From Streptacidiphilus neutrinimicus (GTDB lineage Bacteria; Actinomycetota; Actinomycetes; Streptomycetales; Streptomycetaceae), in contig NZ_BBPO01000026.1 of assembly GCF_000787815.1 (NCBI RefSeq), positions 66,542-98,655 on the forward strand: DNA of 32,114 bases, read 5' to 3'. This document shows, one piece after another, positions 1 to 7,666 of this stretch. A model generated the notes under the pieces. It had not been told where the DNA came from, made no database searches, and worked only from the letters and a program-made list of their open reading frames with translations. Each line of letters opens with the position of its first letter. Position 1 is the stretch's first letter. A program made the translations under genes and the position numbers.

Positions 1-261
1 AACCGCGCCTACACCACCAACCGGGCGCCGTTCTTCATCGGCAACCACTTCGAGTCCTGGAACGGCGGCATCTACATGAAGTCCGTCGAGCGGGCGCTGC
101 GCGACATCGCCGCCCATCCGGACGTCCGCCTGGTCTCCTTCCGCCAGCTGGTGGAGTGGCTCGAGGTCCAGGACCCGGCCGTGCTCGCCAAGCTGCGCAC
201 GCTGAACGTGGGGCAGAAGCCGAACGACTGGAAGGAGTACACGACCCCGCAGGTCGTGTGA
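1..261 (+). CDS. Polysaccharide deacetylase family protein, C-terminal part (5' end outside window)
   Basis: An open frame enters at base 1 and ends at TGA 259-261, giving the last 86 residues. The text around FFIGNHFESWNGGIY followed by VRLVSFRQLVEWL resembles, from memory, the end of secreted actinomycete polysaccharide deacetylases (NodB fold), in which the last strand of the barrel is followed by a short tail. These enzymes remove acetyl groups from cell-wall or extracellular polysaccharides. The metal-binding motifs would lie upstream of the window, so catalysis cannot be judged. A perfect GC palindrome 22 bases after the stop suggests that transcription ends there. Internal ATG 76 is not the real start because the frame and the conserved text continue upstream of it. 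Confidence 0.7.
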   Translation, partial: NRAYTTNRAPFFIGNHFESWNGGIYMKSVERALRDIAAHPDVRLVSFRQLVEWLEVQDPAVLAKLRTLNVGQKPNDWKEYTTPQVV

Positions 262-282
262 CCTGTCGTTGGTCGCAGAGGA

Positions 283-300
283 CCCCGCCGATCGGCGGGG
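283..300. terminator. Perfect 18-base GC palindrome, likely terminator of the deacetylase gene
   Basis: CCCCGCCGATCGGCGGGG is fully self-complementary and lies 22 bases after the deacetylase stop. There is no U-tract, but actinomycete terminators often lack one. The base is a GGTTCGAA-like string that mimics a tRNA T-arm, but no tRNA cloverleaf can be built around it. Confidence 0.5.
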
Positions 301-348
301 TTCGAACAGGGACCTCGGGCTGACGAATCGCCCGGCCGGCTGCGGCAA

Positions 349-369
349 GCTGATACCAGTGCTGATACC
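349..369. repeat. Tandem 9-base direct repeat GCTGATACC, 12-base spacing
   Basis: GCTGATACC occurs at 349-357 and again at 361-369, separated by AGT. The 12-base period places both copies nearly on one face of the helix, as in tandem operators of small ribbon-helix-helix or similar regulators. It lies 85 bases before the chosen start of the DUF2156 gene. Role as an operator is inference. Confidence 0.4.
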
Positions 370-454
370 TGCTCAGCCGACACGTGCGATCCCGGGATCC
401 CAAGGGTCCCGGCCACGCCGGATCTCCCCCAGTCTTCTCCACCCGGAGCCGTCC

Positions 455-2245
455 TTGACCTCCACCGCCACCGCGCCGCGCCAGACCAGCGAGAAGGTGG
501 CGCACATCAGTGCGCGCACCGCCGTGTGGTACCTCCGGATCGTGGCCTGCCTGAACCTGTTCGCCGCGGTCTCACTGACCTTCCGCGAGCAGGTCCAGCA
601 CCACAACCACGGTGACTTCTACACGCCCTACCTGCTGACCGCCGGCTTCAGCTCGGCCGCGTTCGCGGTCTTCATGTCCGTCATGATGAACCGTCACAAG
701 CGGGCGGCGTGGATCGCCAACACGGTCTTCGCCGGGCTGCTGCTGCTCGCCCTGGCGGTCTCCCTGATCGGGCAGCCGGGGGTCCGCTCCCACTGGTTCA
801 ACTGGGCGACCCTCGCCGTCCTGGTCCTCTTCCAGACGGCCCTGCTGCTCGGGCGCTCCGAGTTCCGCGCCAAGGGCGACCCGGCCAACCCCGCGCTCGC
901 CGGCGGCGTCCTGGTCGGCGGCGGTCTGCTGACGCTGCTGGCCGGCGCCGGTCTGCTCAGCCTCACCGCGGCCGGCCGCGCGTTCACCGTGGGCGACCGG
1001 GTGGAGTACGTGCTGCTGCGCGCGATCACGCTGGGCTCCGACGGCTCGCAGTACTTCGAGGTCTCGGCTCCCCGCTGGGTCGACATCACCGTCAACGTGC
1101 TGAGCGTCGCGGTGCTGACCCTCTTCAGCTACGCGCTGTTCCGCGCGCCCAAGGGCAAGGAGTACCTGAGCCCCGAGGACGAGGCGGCGCTGCGCGGTCT
1201 GCTGGACCGCCACGGCGCCCGCGACTCGCTCGGCTACTTCGCGCTGCGGCGCGACAAGTCCGTGATCTTCTCGCCCAGCGGCAAGGCGGCGGTCACCTAC
1301 CGCGTCGTCGGCGGCGTCTCGCTCGCCTCCGGCGACCCGATCGGCGATGTCGAGGCGTGGCCCGGGGCGATCGAGAAGTGGCTGGAGCAGGCCCGCGAGT
1401 ACGCCTGGGTCCCGGCCGTCACCGGGGCCAGCGAGGAGGCCGGGGTCGTCTACGCACGCCACGGCCTGGACGCCCTGGAGCTGGGCGACGAGGCGATCGT
1501 CGAGGTCGCCGACTTCTCCCTGGAGGGCCGCTCCATGCGCGGCGTCCGACAGGCCCACAATCGCGTCCGTCGCGCCGGCTACACGGTCACCGTCCGCCGC
1601 CACGTGGACATCCCCGAGGCGGAGATGGAGGCGATGATCCGTCACGCCGACCAGTGGCGCGACGGCTCCACCGAGCGCGGCTGGTCCATGGCGCTGGGTC
1701 GCCTGGGCGACCCGGACGACGGCCAGTGCGTCATGCTGGAGTGCCGCGACGCGGACGGCGAGATGCGCGCCCTGCTGAGCTTCGTCCCCTGGGGCGAGCA
1801 CGGCCTCTCCCTGGACCTGATGCGCCGCGACCGCGACAGCGACAACGGCCTGATGGAGTTCATGGTCATCGAGCTGCTGCAGCAGGCCCGCTCGATCGGG
1901 GTGGAGCGCGTCTCGCTCAACTTCGCGGTCTTCCGCGCGGTGTTCGAGCGCGGCAGCCGGCTGGGCGCCGGGCCGTTCCTGCGGGCGTGGCGCTCGGTGC
2001 TGGTCTTCTTCTCCCGCTGGTGGCAGATCGAGTCCCTCTACCGGGCGAACGCGAAGTACCGCCCGCAGTGGGAACCGCGCTACGTCCTGTTCGAACGCAG
2101 CCGCGACCTCCCGCGGATCGCGTTGGCCAACGCGTGCGTCGAGGGCTTCATCTCCCAGCCCCGCCTCCCCGCTCTCCCCCGCACCAAGCGCCGCACCGCC
2201 GCCACCCACCCCGAGCAGGAGCGGGAGCTCCAGCACGTGGCGTAG
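455..2245 (+). CDS. DUF2156 / phosphatidylglycerol lysyltransferase-like membrane protein
   Basis: A protein of 596 residues whose N-terminal third carries about five to six membrane helices (for example LLTAGFSSAAFAVFMSVMM, TVFAGLLLLALAVSLIG and VLVLFQTALLLG). The C-terminal half is a soluble GNAT-like DUF2156 domain with ALRRDKSVIFSPSGKAAVTY, VSLASGDPIGD and MRGVRQAHNRVRRAGY. This is the architecture of MprF/LysX-type proteins, which move an aminoacyl group from tRNA to phosphatidylglycerol at the membrane. In actinomycetes many relatives have no proven substrate, so aminoacyl-lipid synthesis is inferred. I chose TTG 455 because GGAG at 445-448 sits six bases upstream. The frame stays open back to 269, but that extra text looks non-coding and overlaps the terminator hairpin. 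The gene appears to stand alone. Confidence 0.85.
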   Translation: MTSTATAPRQTSEKVAHISARTAVWYLRIVACLNLFAAVSLTFREQVQHHNHGDFYTPYLLTAGFSSAAFAVFMSVMMNRHKRAAWIANTVFAGLLLLALAVSLIGQPGVRSHWFNWATLAVLVLFQTALLLGRSEFRAKGDPANPALAGGVLVGGGLLTLLAGAGLLSLTAAGRAFTVGDRVEYVLLRAITLGSDGSQYFEVSAPRWVDITVNVLSVAVLTLFSYALFRAPKGKEYLSPEDEAALRGLLDRHGARDSLGYFALRRDKSVIFSPSGKAAVTYRVVGGVSLASGDPIGDVEAWPGAIEKWLEQAREYAWVPAVTGASEEAGVVYARHGLDALELGDEAIVEVADFSLEGRSMRGVRQAHNRVRRAGYTVTVRRHVDIPEAEMEAMIRHADQWRDGSTERGWSMALGRLGDPDDGQCVMLECRDADGEMRALLSFVPWGEHGLSLDLMRRDRDSDNGLMEFMVIELLQQARSIGVERVSLNFAVFRAVFERGSRLGAGPFLRAWRSVLVFFSRWWQIESLYRANAKYRPQWEPRYVLFERSRDLPRIALANACVEGFISQPRLPALPRTKRRTAATHPEQERELQHVA

Positions 2246-2610
2246 CGCGCACCTCCCGCCCGCGGGGCGACGCGACGCGGCCGAGGGACATCCTGGACCC
2301 GGTGGCGGTCGCGCTGCGCGACGCGGTGGTTCGACGGAACGGCGAGTCCCCCGCCGTCCGCTCGGTGGGGGTGGTGCAGGTCCGATGGCCGGGCGGCGGC
2401 GAGGAACACCTGATGGTGCACGGCGCTGTGGACGAGGACCCGCCCTCCGCCTCCGCCGACCGGCTGCTGCGGGTCTCGCTCCGCGAGGAGGTGCCGCTCG
2501 CCCAGAGGTACCCGAAGGCCGGGATGCTCCCCTGAACACCACCGTTCACGCCGACACCATCGCCCAACTGGACCGCCAGGCCGCGCGGTGCTGGTTCGGA
2601 GGATCCTGAC
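2246..2610. other. 365-base stretch with only weak coding signal, possibly decayed sequence
   Basis: Between the DUF2156 gene and the histidine kinase no convincing gene is present. One short frame (listed separately) reads like protein and stops at 2535. The following 70 bases read like protein in a different frame, ending in IAQLDRQAARCWFGGS before a TGA at 2607-2609. A frame switch of this kind is what a frameshifted gene remnant would look like. Confidence 0.4.
2302..2535 (+). CDS. Small hypothetical protein or gene remnant (77 aa)
   Basis: GTG 2302 opens a 77-residue frame, with a purine-rich GAGGGA at 2283-2288 that is rather far upstream. The product is charged, with no membrane segment or signal peptide, and contains VGVVQVRWPGGGEEHLMVHG followed by RLLRVSLREEVPLAQRYPKAG. 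I do not recognise it. Its composition looks more like protein than the neighbouring shadow frames do. Coding-like text continues downstream in another frame, so it may be the front part of a frameshifted gene rather than a complete one. Confidence 0.3.
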   Translation: MAVALRDAVVRRNGESPAVRSVGVVQVRWPGGGEEHLMVHGAVDEDPPSASADRLLRVSLREEVPLAQRYPKAGMLP

Positions 2611-2635
2611 GGGACGTCGCCCGGGGCCCCGTCCC
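2611..2635. terminator. GC hairpin directly after the histidine kinase stop
   Basis: GGGACG (2611-2616) pairs with CGTCCC (2630-2635) around a very GC-rich centre. It begins one base beyond the kinase stop codon as read on the minus strand, and would also stop transcription arriving from the plus-strand side. Confidence 0.4.
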
Positions 2636-3814
2636 TCAGGCGGTGGGTTCGAAGGCCGGGGCGGCGAGAGGGAAGGAGGCGACGACGGTGAAGCCGCCGT
2701 CGGGGTGGGGGGCGGCTTCGAGCGTGCCGCCGAGTTGCTGGGCGCGTTCGCGCAGGCCGATGAGGCCGTGGCCGCCGCTGGGCAGCAGGAGCGGGACGGC
2801 GTCGGGAGAGCCCGCGGTATTGGTGACGTCGACCTGGAGCGCGCCCGAGCTGCGCGCCAGGCGGACGCGGACCGAGGAGCCGGGGGCGTGCTTGCGCACG
2901 TTGGTGAGGGCCTCCTGGACCGTGCGGTAGGCGGCACGCTCCACCGGCTCCGGGACGGGAGCCATGACGTGGCCGTCGAGGTCGCACCGCAGGCCGGACT
3001 CCGCGACCAGGCGCGGCAGATCCGCGAGCGTCGGCTGCGGGGTCAGCTGCTTCGCGTCGCCGCCTGCGGCCCGCAGGACGCCGACCATCTGGCGCAGCTC
3101 CTCCAGCGTCTTGACCGACAGCTTCCGGATCGTCCGCGCGGTCTCCCGCGAGGCCTCAGGGTCCTCCGCGCGGACCTGGAGCGCGCCTGCCTGGATCGAG
3201 ATCAGGCTGACCTGGTGCGAGACCACGTCGTGCATCTCGCGGGCCAGCCGCGCCCGCTCCGTCGACAGGACCGACTCCGCCAGCAGCCGCCGCTCGCGCT
3301 CCTGGCCGCGCGTCAGCTCGTCCAGACGGACGGCCAACTCGCGGCGGGTGTTGACGAGCATGCCGAGCGCGATCGGCGCCGCCGCGGCCAGCAGGGCGTA
3401 CAGAGCCGCCAGCGCCGTGGTCCGGTCCCAGCCGAGGCTGAAGTCGCTGACCGGCCAGGGGACGAACTGGGTGAGCGCCACCAGCAGGCCACCGAACCCG
3501 ACGGTCCACCGGCTGCGGTGGCGCACCGCGACCGAGTAGACCGCGAACATCGGCGCCAGCCAGATCTGGCTCAGCTCCATGCCCGGCAGCGTCGCCAGCA
3601 GCACCAGCACCGGCCACCGCTTGCGCAGCAGCAGCGCCGCCGCGGCCAGCAGCGACGTGGACATCTGGGTCACCGAGCCGAGGTCGTTGGCCAGCAGCGC
3701 GTCCAGCCCGGCCAGCAGTGCCGGGACCGGAACGGTGATCCAGGGCCGGAAGTACCAGGGGCGCGGGGGCAGGCCGGACGCGCCCGGCGCCGGGGACGTA
3801 CCGGTACCGCTCAC
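2636..3814 (-). CDS. Two-component sensor histidine kinase, NarL/DesK (HisKA_3) type
   Basis: A 392-residue membrane kinase. About four to five hydrophobic segments fill residues 25-155 with almost no extracytoplasmic loop, so the signal may be sensed within the membrane. A coiled linker (roughly 155-185, RRELAVRLDEL to ERERRLLAE) leads to the dimerisation helix ARLAREMHDVVSHQ, with His195 the likely phosphorylated residue. The ATPase part shows EALTNVRKHAPG (N-box) and GHGLIGLRERAQQLGG (G-box). It should phosphorylate the regulator encoded just upstream. GTG 3814 overlaps the regulator stop as GTGA, which implies translational coupling. The signal is unknown; next to a GH42 gene it could be a sugar or cell-wall cue, but this is a guess. 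Confidence 0.93.
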   Translation of the reverse strand: MSGTGTSPAPGASGLPPRPWYFRPWITVPVPALLAGLDALLANDLGSVTQMSTSLLAAAALLLRKRWPVLVLLATLPGMELSQIWLAPMFAVYSVAVRHRSRWTVGFGGLLVALTQFVPWPVSDFSLGWDRTTALAALYALLAAAAPIALGMLVNTRRELAVRLDELTRGQERERRLLAESVLSTERARLAREMHDVVSHQVSLISIQAGALQVRAEDPEASRETARTIRKLSVKTLEELRQMVGVLRAAGGDAKQLTPQPTLADLPRLVAESGLRCDLDGHVMAPVPEPVERAAYRTVQEALTNVRKHAPGSSVRVRLARSSGALQVDVTNTAGSPDAVPLLLPSGGHGLIGLRERAQQLGGTLEAAPHPDGGFTVVASFPLAAPAFEPTA

Positions 3815-4512
3815 CGGCCGTCCCTGCGCGCTCCCGGACCCGCGCCCGGCCCCGTGGCGGTGCCGCTGTCGCCGCCGAGCAGGCCCGCCTGGTGGGCGAA
3901 GACGGCGGCCTGCACCCGGTTGGCCGTGCCGAGCTTGGCGAGGATCGCGCTGATGTGGTCCTTGACGGTGCCCGTGCTGAGGTAGAGCCGCGCCGCGATG
4001 TCCGCGTTGGACAGGCCCTCGCCCAGCAGCGTCAGCACGTCCAGCTCGCGGGTGGTCATCGCGGCCAGCCGCGCCGCCGTCTGGCGGTCCGGGCCCGAGT
4101 CGAGATAGCCGGCGATGACGGTGTCGGTGACCGCGGGGGAGAGGATCCGCCCGCCGGAGGCCAGCACCCGGACCGCGTGCATCAGCTGGTCCGGATCGGT
4201 GTCCTTGAGCAGGAAGCCGCTGGCGCCCGAGCGCAGCGCGGTGCCGATGTACTCGTCGCTGTCGAAGGTGGTCAGCATGGCGACCGCGGGCGGCTCGGGC
4301 AGCTGCATCAGGCCGCGCAGGACGGTGAGACCGTCGACGTCCGGCATCCGGACGTCGAGCAGCACGACCTGCGGGCGCAGCTCCGCCACCGTCGCCAGGG
4401 CCTCGCCGCCGCCGCAGGTGCCCACGACCTCGATGTCCGGGGCGGAGCCCACGATCAGGCTCAGGCCGGAGCGGACGAGTGTCTCGTCGTCGACGATGAC
4501 CACATGGATCAC
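3811..4512 (-). CDS. Two-component response regulator, NarL/LuxR family
   Basis: A 233-residue regulator. The receiver domain (1-120) begins IHVVIVDDETLVRSGL with acidic pair Asp8/Asp9 and phosphoacceptor Asp53 in VVLLDVRMPDVDG. The conserved TT of MLTTFDSD and the Lys of FLLKDTD are present. The C-terminal LuxR helix-turn-helix (about 160-220) reads LTTRE-like MTTRELDVLTLLGEGLSNAD, then STGTVKDHISAILAKL. All key residues are intact. I chose GTG 4512 because AAAGG lies seven bases upstream and the conserved receiver text starts at the next codon; an open extension to 4689 is not supported. It is the first gene of the kinase operon and divergent from the GH42 gene, which may be one of its targets (inference). 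Confidence 0.93.
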   Translation of the reverse strand: MIHVVIVDDETLVRSGLSLIVGSAPDIEVVGTCGGGEALATVAELRPQVVLLDVRMPDVDGLTVLRGLMQLPEPPAVAMLTTFDSDEYIGTALRSGASGFLLKDTDPDQLMHAVRVLASGGRILSPAVTDTVIAGYLDSGPDRQTAARLAAMTTRELDVLTLLGEGLSNADIAARLYLSTGTVKDHISAILAKLGTANRVQAAVFAHQAGLLGGDSGTATGPGAGPGARRDGR

Positions 4513-4687
4513 AGGCTGACCTTTCACTGTGCTTTGCCTAGACATAGAGCCTACGAGGCGTGGCGTTCGCGTGGGCAGATGCGGGGTGTGACGTACCCGG
4601 ACGGGGACTTGCCGAGGGGGCGTCGAAGGGGAGAGGCTGCCCACGGCGTATGCGGTTCCAGAGCGGGCACCGGACGAGGAGTGATCC

Positions 4688-6712
4688 ATGGCACAGCGGC
4701 TGCGCCTGGACGGGCTGGCCTACGGCGGCGACTACAACCCCGAGCAGTGGCCGGAGCAGGTCTGGGCCGAGGACGTGGCGCTGATGCGGGAGGCCGGGGT
4801 CAACCTGGTGAGCCTCGGCATCTTCTCCTGGGCACGGCTGGAGCCGCGGCCGGGCGAGTTCGACTTCGGCTGGCTGGACCGCGTCATCGAGTTGCTGCAC
4901 GCGGGTGGCGTCGCCGTCGACCTGGCCACCCCCACCGCCTCGCCGCCCGCCTGGTTCCAGAAGGCCAACCCGCACGTCCGGCCGGTCACCGTCGACGGCC
5001 GCGTCCTCGGCTACGGCGCGCGGCAGACGTACTGCCCGAGCTCGCCCGAGTACGCCGCGGCCGCGGCCCGGATCACCCGCGAGCTCGCCGCCCGCTACGC
5101 CGGCCACCCGGCGGTGGTGCTCTGGCACGTCCACAACGAGTACGCCTGCCACGTCTCGCGCTGCTACTGCGAGCGCTCGGCGGCGGCCTTCCGGGACTGG
5201 CTGCGCGACCGCTACAAGACCGTGGACGTGCTGAACGAGGCCTGGGGCACCTCCTTCTGGGGCCAGCGCTACGACTCCTTCGACGAGGTCGACGCCCCGC
5301 GCCAGGCCCCGACGGCGGTCAACCCGGCCCAGCAGCTCGACTTCCGGCGCTTCTCCTCGGACGCGCTGCTCACGCTCTACAAGGCGGAGCGCGACATCAT
5401 CCGCGCCGCCGACCCGGACGTGCCGATCACCACCAACTTCATGGCCGGGCTGACCGACAACCTCGACTACTGGGCCTGGGCCCGCGAGGTGGACCTGGTC
5501 GCCACCGACCACTACCTCTCCGCCGAGCGCGCCGACAACCAGGTCGGCCTCGCGCTCAGCGCCGACCTGACCCGCTCGCTCGCGGGCGGCGCGCCGTGGC
5601 TGCTGATGGAGCACTCCACCTCGGCCGTGAACTGGCAACAGCGCAACATCGCCAAGCAGCCCGGCGAGATGGCCCGCAACAGCCTCGCGCACGTCGCGCG
5701 CGGCGCGGACGGCGTCATGTTCTTCCAGTGGCGCGCCTCGCGGGCCGGTGCCGAGAAGTACCACTCCGCGATGGTTCCGCACGCCGGTACCGACACCCGG
5801 CTGTGGCGCGAGGTCGTCGACCTGGGCGCCCGGCTGCGCGAGCTCGCGCCGCTGCGCGGCAGCCGCGTCCGGGCGGACGTGGCCCTCGTGTGGGACTGGG
5901 AGTCGCTCTGGGCGCTGGAGCTGGAGTACCGGCCCAGCGTCGAGCTGGACTTCCGGGAGCGGATCGACGCCTACTACGAGCGGCTGTGGCGGGCGGGCGT
6001 CACCGTCGACTTCGTCCACCCCGGCGCGGACCTCAGCGCCTACCGACTGGTGGTCGCGCCCTCGATGTACGTGACCCGCACCGCGTGGGCGGAGAACCTG
6101 CGCGCCTGGGTGCGCTCCGGCGGCACGCTGCTGACCAGCTACTTCACCGGCATTGTCGACGAGAACGACGCTGTTTACCCGGGCGGCTACCCCGGCGCGC
6201 TGCGCGACGTGCTCGGCGTGCGCACCGAGGAGTTCCTGCCGCTGCGCCGGGGCGAGACCACGACGCTGTCCGCCACGACCCGGATGGACGTCGCCGCGGC
6301 CGCACCCGGCACCGCCTCCCGCTGGGCCGAGGACCTCTCGCTGGACGGCGCCTCCGCCGTCCTCCAGCACGCCGACGGGCCCGCGGCCGGGCGTCCTGCC
6401 GTGACCCGGCACTCCTTCGGTGAGGGCACCGCCTGGTACGTCGCCACCGCCCCCGACGCGGGCACCCTCGACGCGGTGCTGCGCGCCGCGCTCGCCGACG
6501 CGGGCGTGCGCACCCCCGCGGGCGTCCCGGACGGCGTCGAACGCGTGCGCCGCGAGGACGCGGACGGGCGCGCCTGGGAGATCGTGATCAATCACACCCC
6601 GTCCGATGCGACCCTTCCCGGCCCGGAAGGTCCCGTTTCGGTACCCGCCGGAACGGTCCGGGTGCTGGCCTCCGAGCCGCTGGAGTCGGTAGGTTCGCCG
6701 ACGGACCAGTGA
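4688..6712 (+). CDS. Beta-galactosidase, glycoside hydrolase family 42
   Basis: A 674-residue protein with the GH42 layout: a TIM barrel (about 1-390) opening with YGGDYNPEQWPEQVWAEDV, a trimerisation domain, and a short beta C-terminal domain. The acid/base Glu151 lies in HVHNEYACH and the nucleophile Glu309 in LLMEHSTSAVNWQQRN, as in known GH42 enzymes. Cys116, Cys154, Cys159 and Cys161 may form the structural zinc site that some members have. There is no signal peptide, so it probably acts in the cytoplasm on small imported beta-galactosides from plant or oligosaccharide sources. ATG 4688 follows GAGGAG at 4676-4681. No sugar transporter lies next to it, which is unusual; the divergent two-component pair is its only obvious regulatory neighbour. 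Confidence 0.93.
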   Translation: MAQRLRLDGLAYGGDYNPEQWPEQVWAEDVALMREAGVNLVSLGIFSWARLEPRPGEFDFGWLDRVIELLHAGGVAVDLATPTASPPAWFQKANPHVRPVTVDGRVLGYGARQTYCPSSPEYAAAAARITRELAARYAGHPAVVLWHVHNEYACHVSRCYCERSAAAFRDWLRDRYKTVDVLNEAWGTSFWGQRYDSFDEVDAPRQAPTAVNPAQQLDFRRFSSDALLTLYKAERDIIRAADPDVPITTNFMAGLTDNLDYWAWAREVDLVATDHYLSAERADNQVGLALSADLTRSLAGGAPWLLMEHSTSAVNWQQRNIAKQPGEMARNSLAHVARGADGVMFFQWRASRAGAEKYHSAMVPHAGTDTRLWREVVDLGARLRELAPLRGSRVRADVALVWDWESLWALELEYRPSVELDFRERIDAYYERLWRAGVTVDFVHPGADLSAYRLVVAPSMYVTRTAWAENLRAWVRSGGTLLTSYFTGIVDENDAVYPGGYPGALRDVLGVRTEEFLPLRRGETTTLSATTRMDVAAAAPGTASRWAEDLSLDGASAVLQHADGPAAGRPAVTRHSFGEGTAWYVATAPDAGTLDAVLRAALADAGVRTPAGVPDGVERVRREDADGRAWEIVINHTPSDATLPGPEGPVSVPAGTVRVLASEPLESVGSPTDQ

Positions 6713-6766
6713 CCGATCGGTGACCGGCACGTGACCTGAGGGATCAAAAGGGACGGGGAGAACCGC

Positions 6767-7600
6767 GTGGCGCAGGCGCATGAACGAGCCCTGGTGTTCG
6801 GGACCACGGCGGAGGCGTACGACGCGGCACGCCCGAGCTACCCGGACGCCCTGGTCGACACGGTCCTCGCGTACGCGGGCGGCGCGGGTCCGGGCGCCCT
6901 GCGGGCCGTCGAGATCGGCGCCGGGACGGGCAAGGCCACCGCCGTCTTCGGCGGGCGCGGCCTGCCGGTGCTGGCGGTCGAGCCGGACCCGCGGATGGCC
7001 GAGGTGCTGCGCCGCAAGCTGGACTCGCTGCCGCACGTCGAGATCGAGGTCTCGCGCTTCGAGCAGTGGCAGCCCGGCGCACGCCGCTTCGACCTCGCCT
7101 ACGCCGCCCAGGCCTGGCACTGGCTGGACCGGGAGACCCGCCGGGACAGGATCTTCGACGCGCTCGCCCCCGGCGGAGCCGTCGCGCTGTTCTGGAACCT
7201 GCTCGGCATCGTCGACCCGGTCGTGCACCGTGACCTGACCGCCTTCGACACCGCCTACGGCAGCGGCCTGCTGCGGGTGACCGGTCTCGCGTCGGACTTC
7301 GCGGGGGAGATCGAGTCGACCGAGGAGAACGGCTGGGCGGGGTGGGAGTTCGGCGCTGACGTGCGCTTCACCGACCAGCGCTCGGTGCGGCTGCGCAACG
7401 GCGTCACCCGGCGCAGCGCCGACTCCTGGCTCGCCGCCGTCGCCACCTACTCCGGTGTGCAGATCATGGAGCCGGAGCGGCGCGCGGAGTTCCTCGCCGA
7501 GCTGCGCTCCTGCCTGGACGCCCACGGCGGCTTCCTCGACATCGCATGGTTCACCGACCTCTTCGTCGCCCGACGCGTCCCGGTGGAGGCGGGGGCGTAG
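6767..7600 (+). CDS. Class I SAM-dependent methyltransferase
   Basis: A 277-residue soluble protein. The SAM-binding motif I is VEIGAGTGKAT (about 48-58), followed by the acidic strand end of VLAVEPDPRMAEVL and the motif IV-like FDLAYAAQAWHWLD, then LAPGGAVALFWN. The start text FGTTAEAYDAARPSYP is typical of the Methyltransf_11-type group found widely in actinomycetes. The substrate cannot be deduced. GTG 6767 is preceded by ACGGGGAG. It lies 54 bases after the GH42 stop on the same strand, so the two could share a transcript, although the gap holds a palindrome (ACCGATCGGT) and has room for a promoter. Confidence 0.85.
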   Translation: MAQAHERALVFGTTAEAYDAARPSYPDALVDTVLAYAGGAGPGALRAVEIGAGTGKATAVFGGRGLPVLAVEPDPRMAEVLRRKLDSLPHVEIEVSRFEQWQPGARRFDLAYAAQAWHWLDRETRRDRIFDALAPGGAVALFWNLLGIVDPVVHRDLTAFDTAYGSGLLRVTGLASDFAGEIESTEENGWAGWEFGADVRFTDQRSVRLRNGVTRRSADSWLAAVATYSGVQIMEPERRAEFLAELRSCLDAHGGFLDIAWFTDLFVARRVPVEAGA

Positions 7601-7666
7601 ACGGGCAGCGGCGGAGGACGGACGGGAACCGACGGGACGGCAGGCTGACGGGGTGGGACGCGGAGA

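Noticed and set aside
283-360. GGTTCGAA following a GC stem, resembling a tRNA T-arm
   Set aside because: No acceptor, D or anticodon arm can be paired around it; the stem is better explained as a terminator palindrome.
6713-6745. ACCGATCGGT palindrome between GH42 and methyltransferase genes
   Set aside because: It is short and GC-rich with no promoter boxes around it, so chance is a sufficient explanation.
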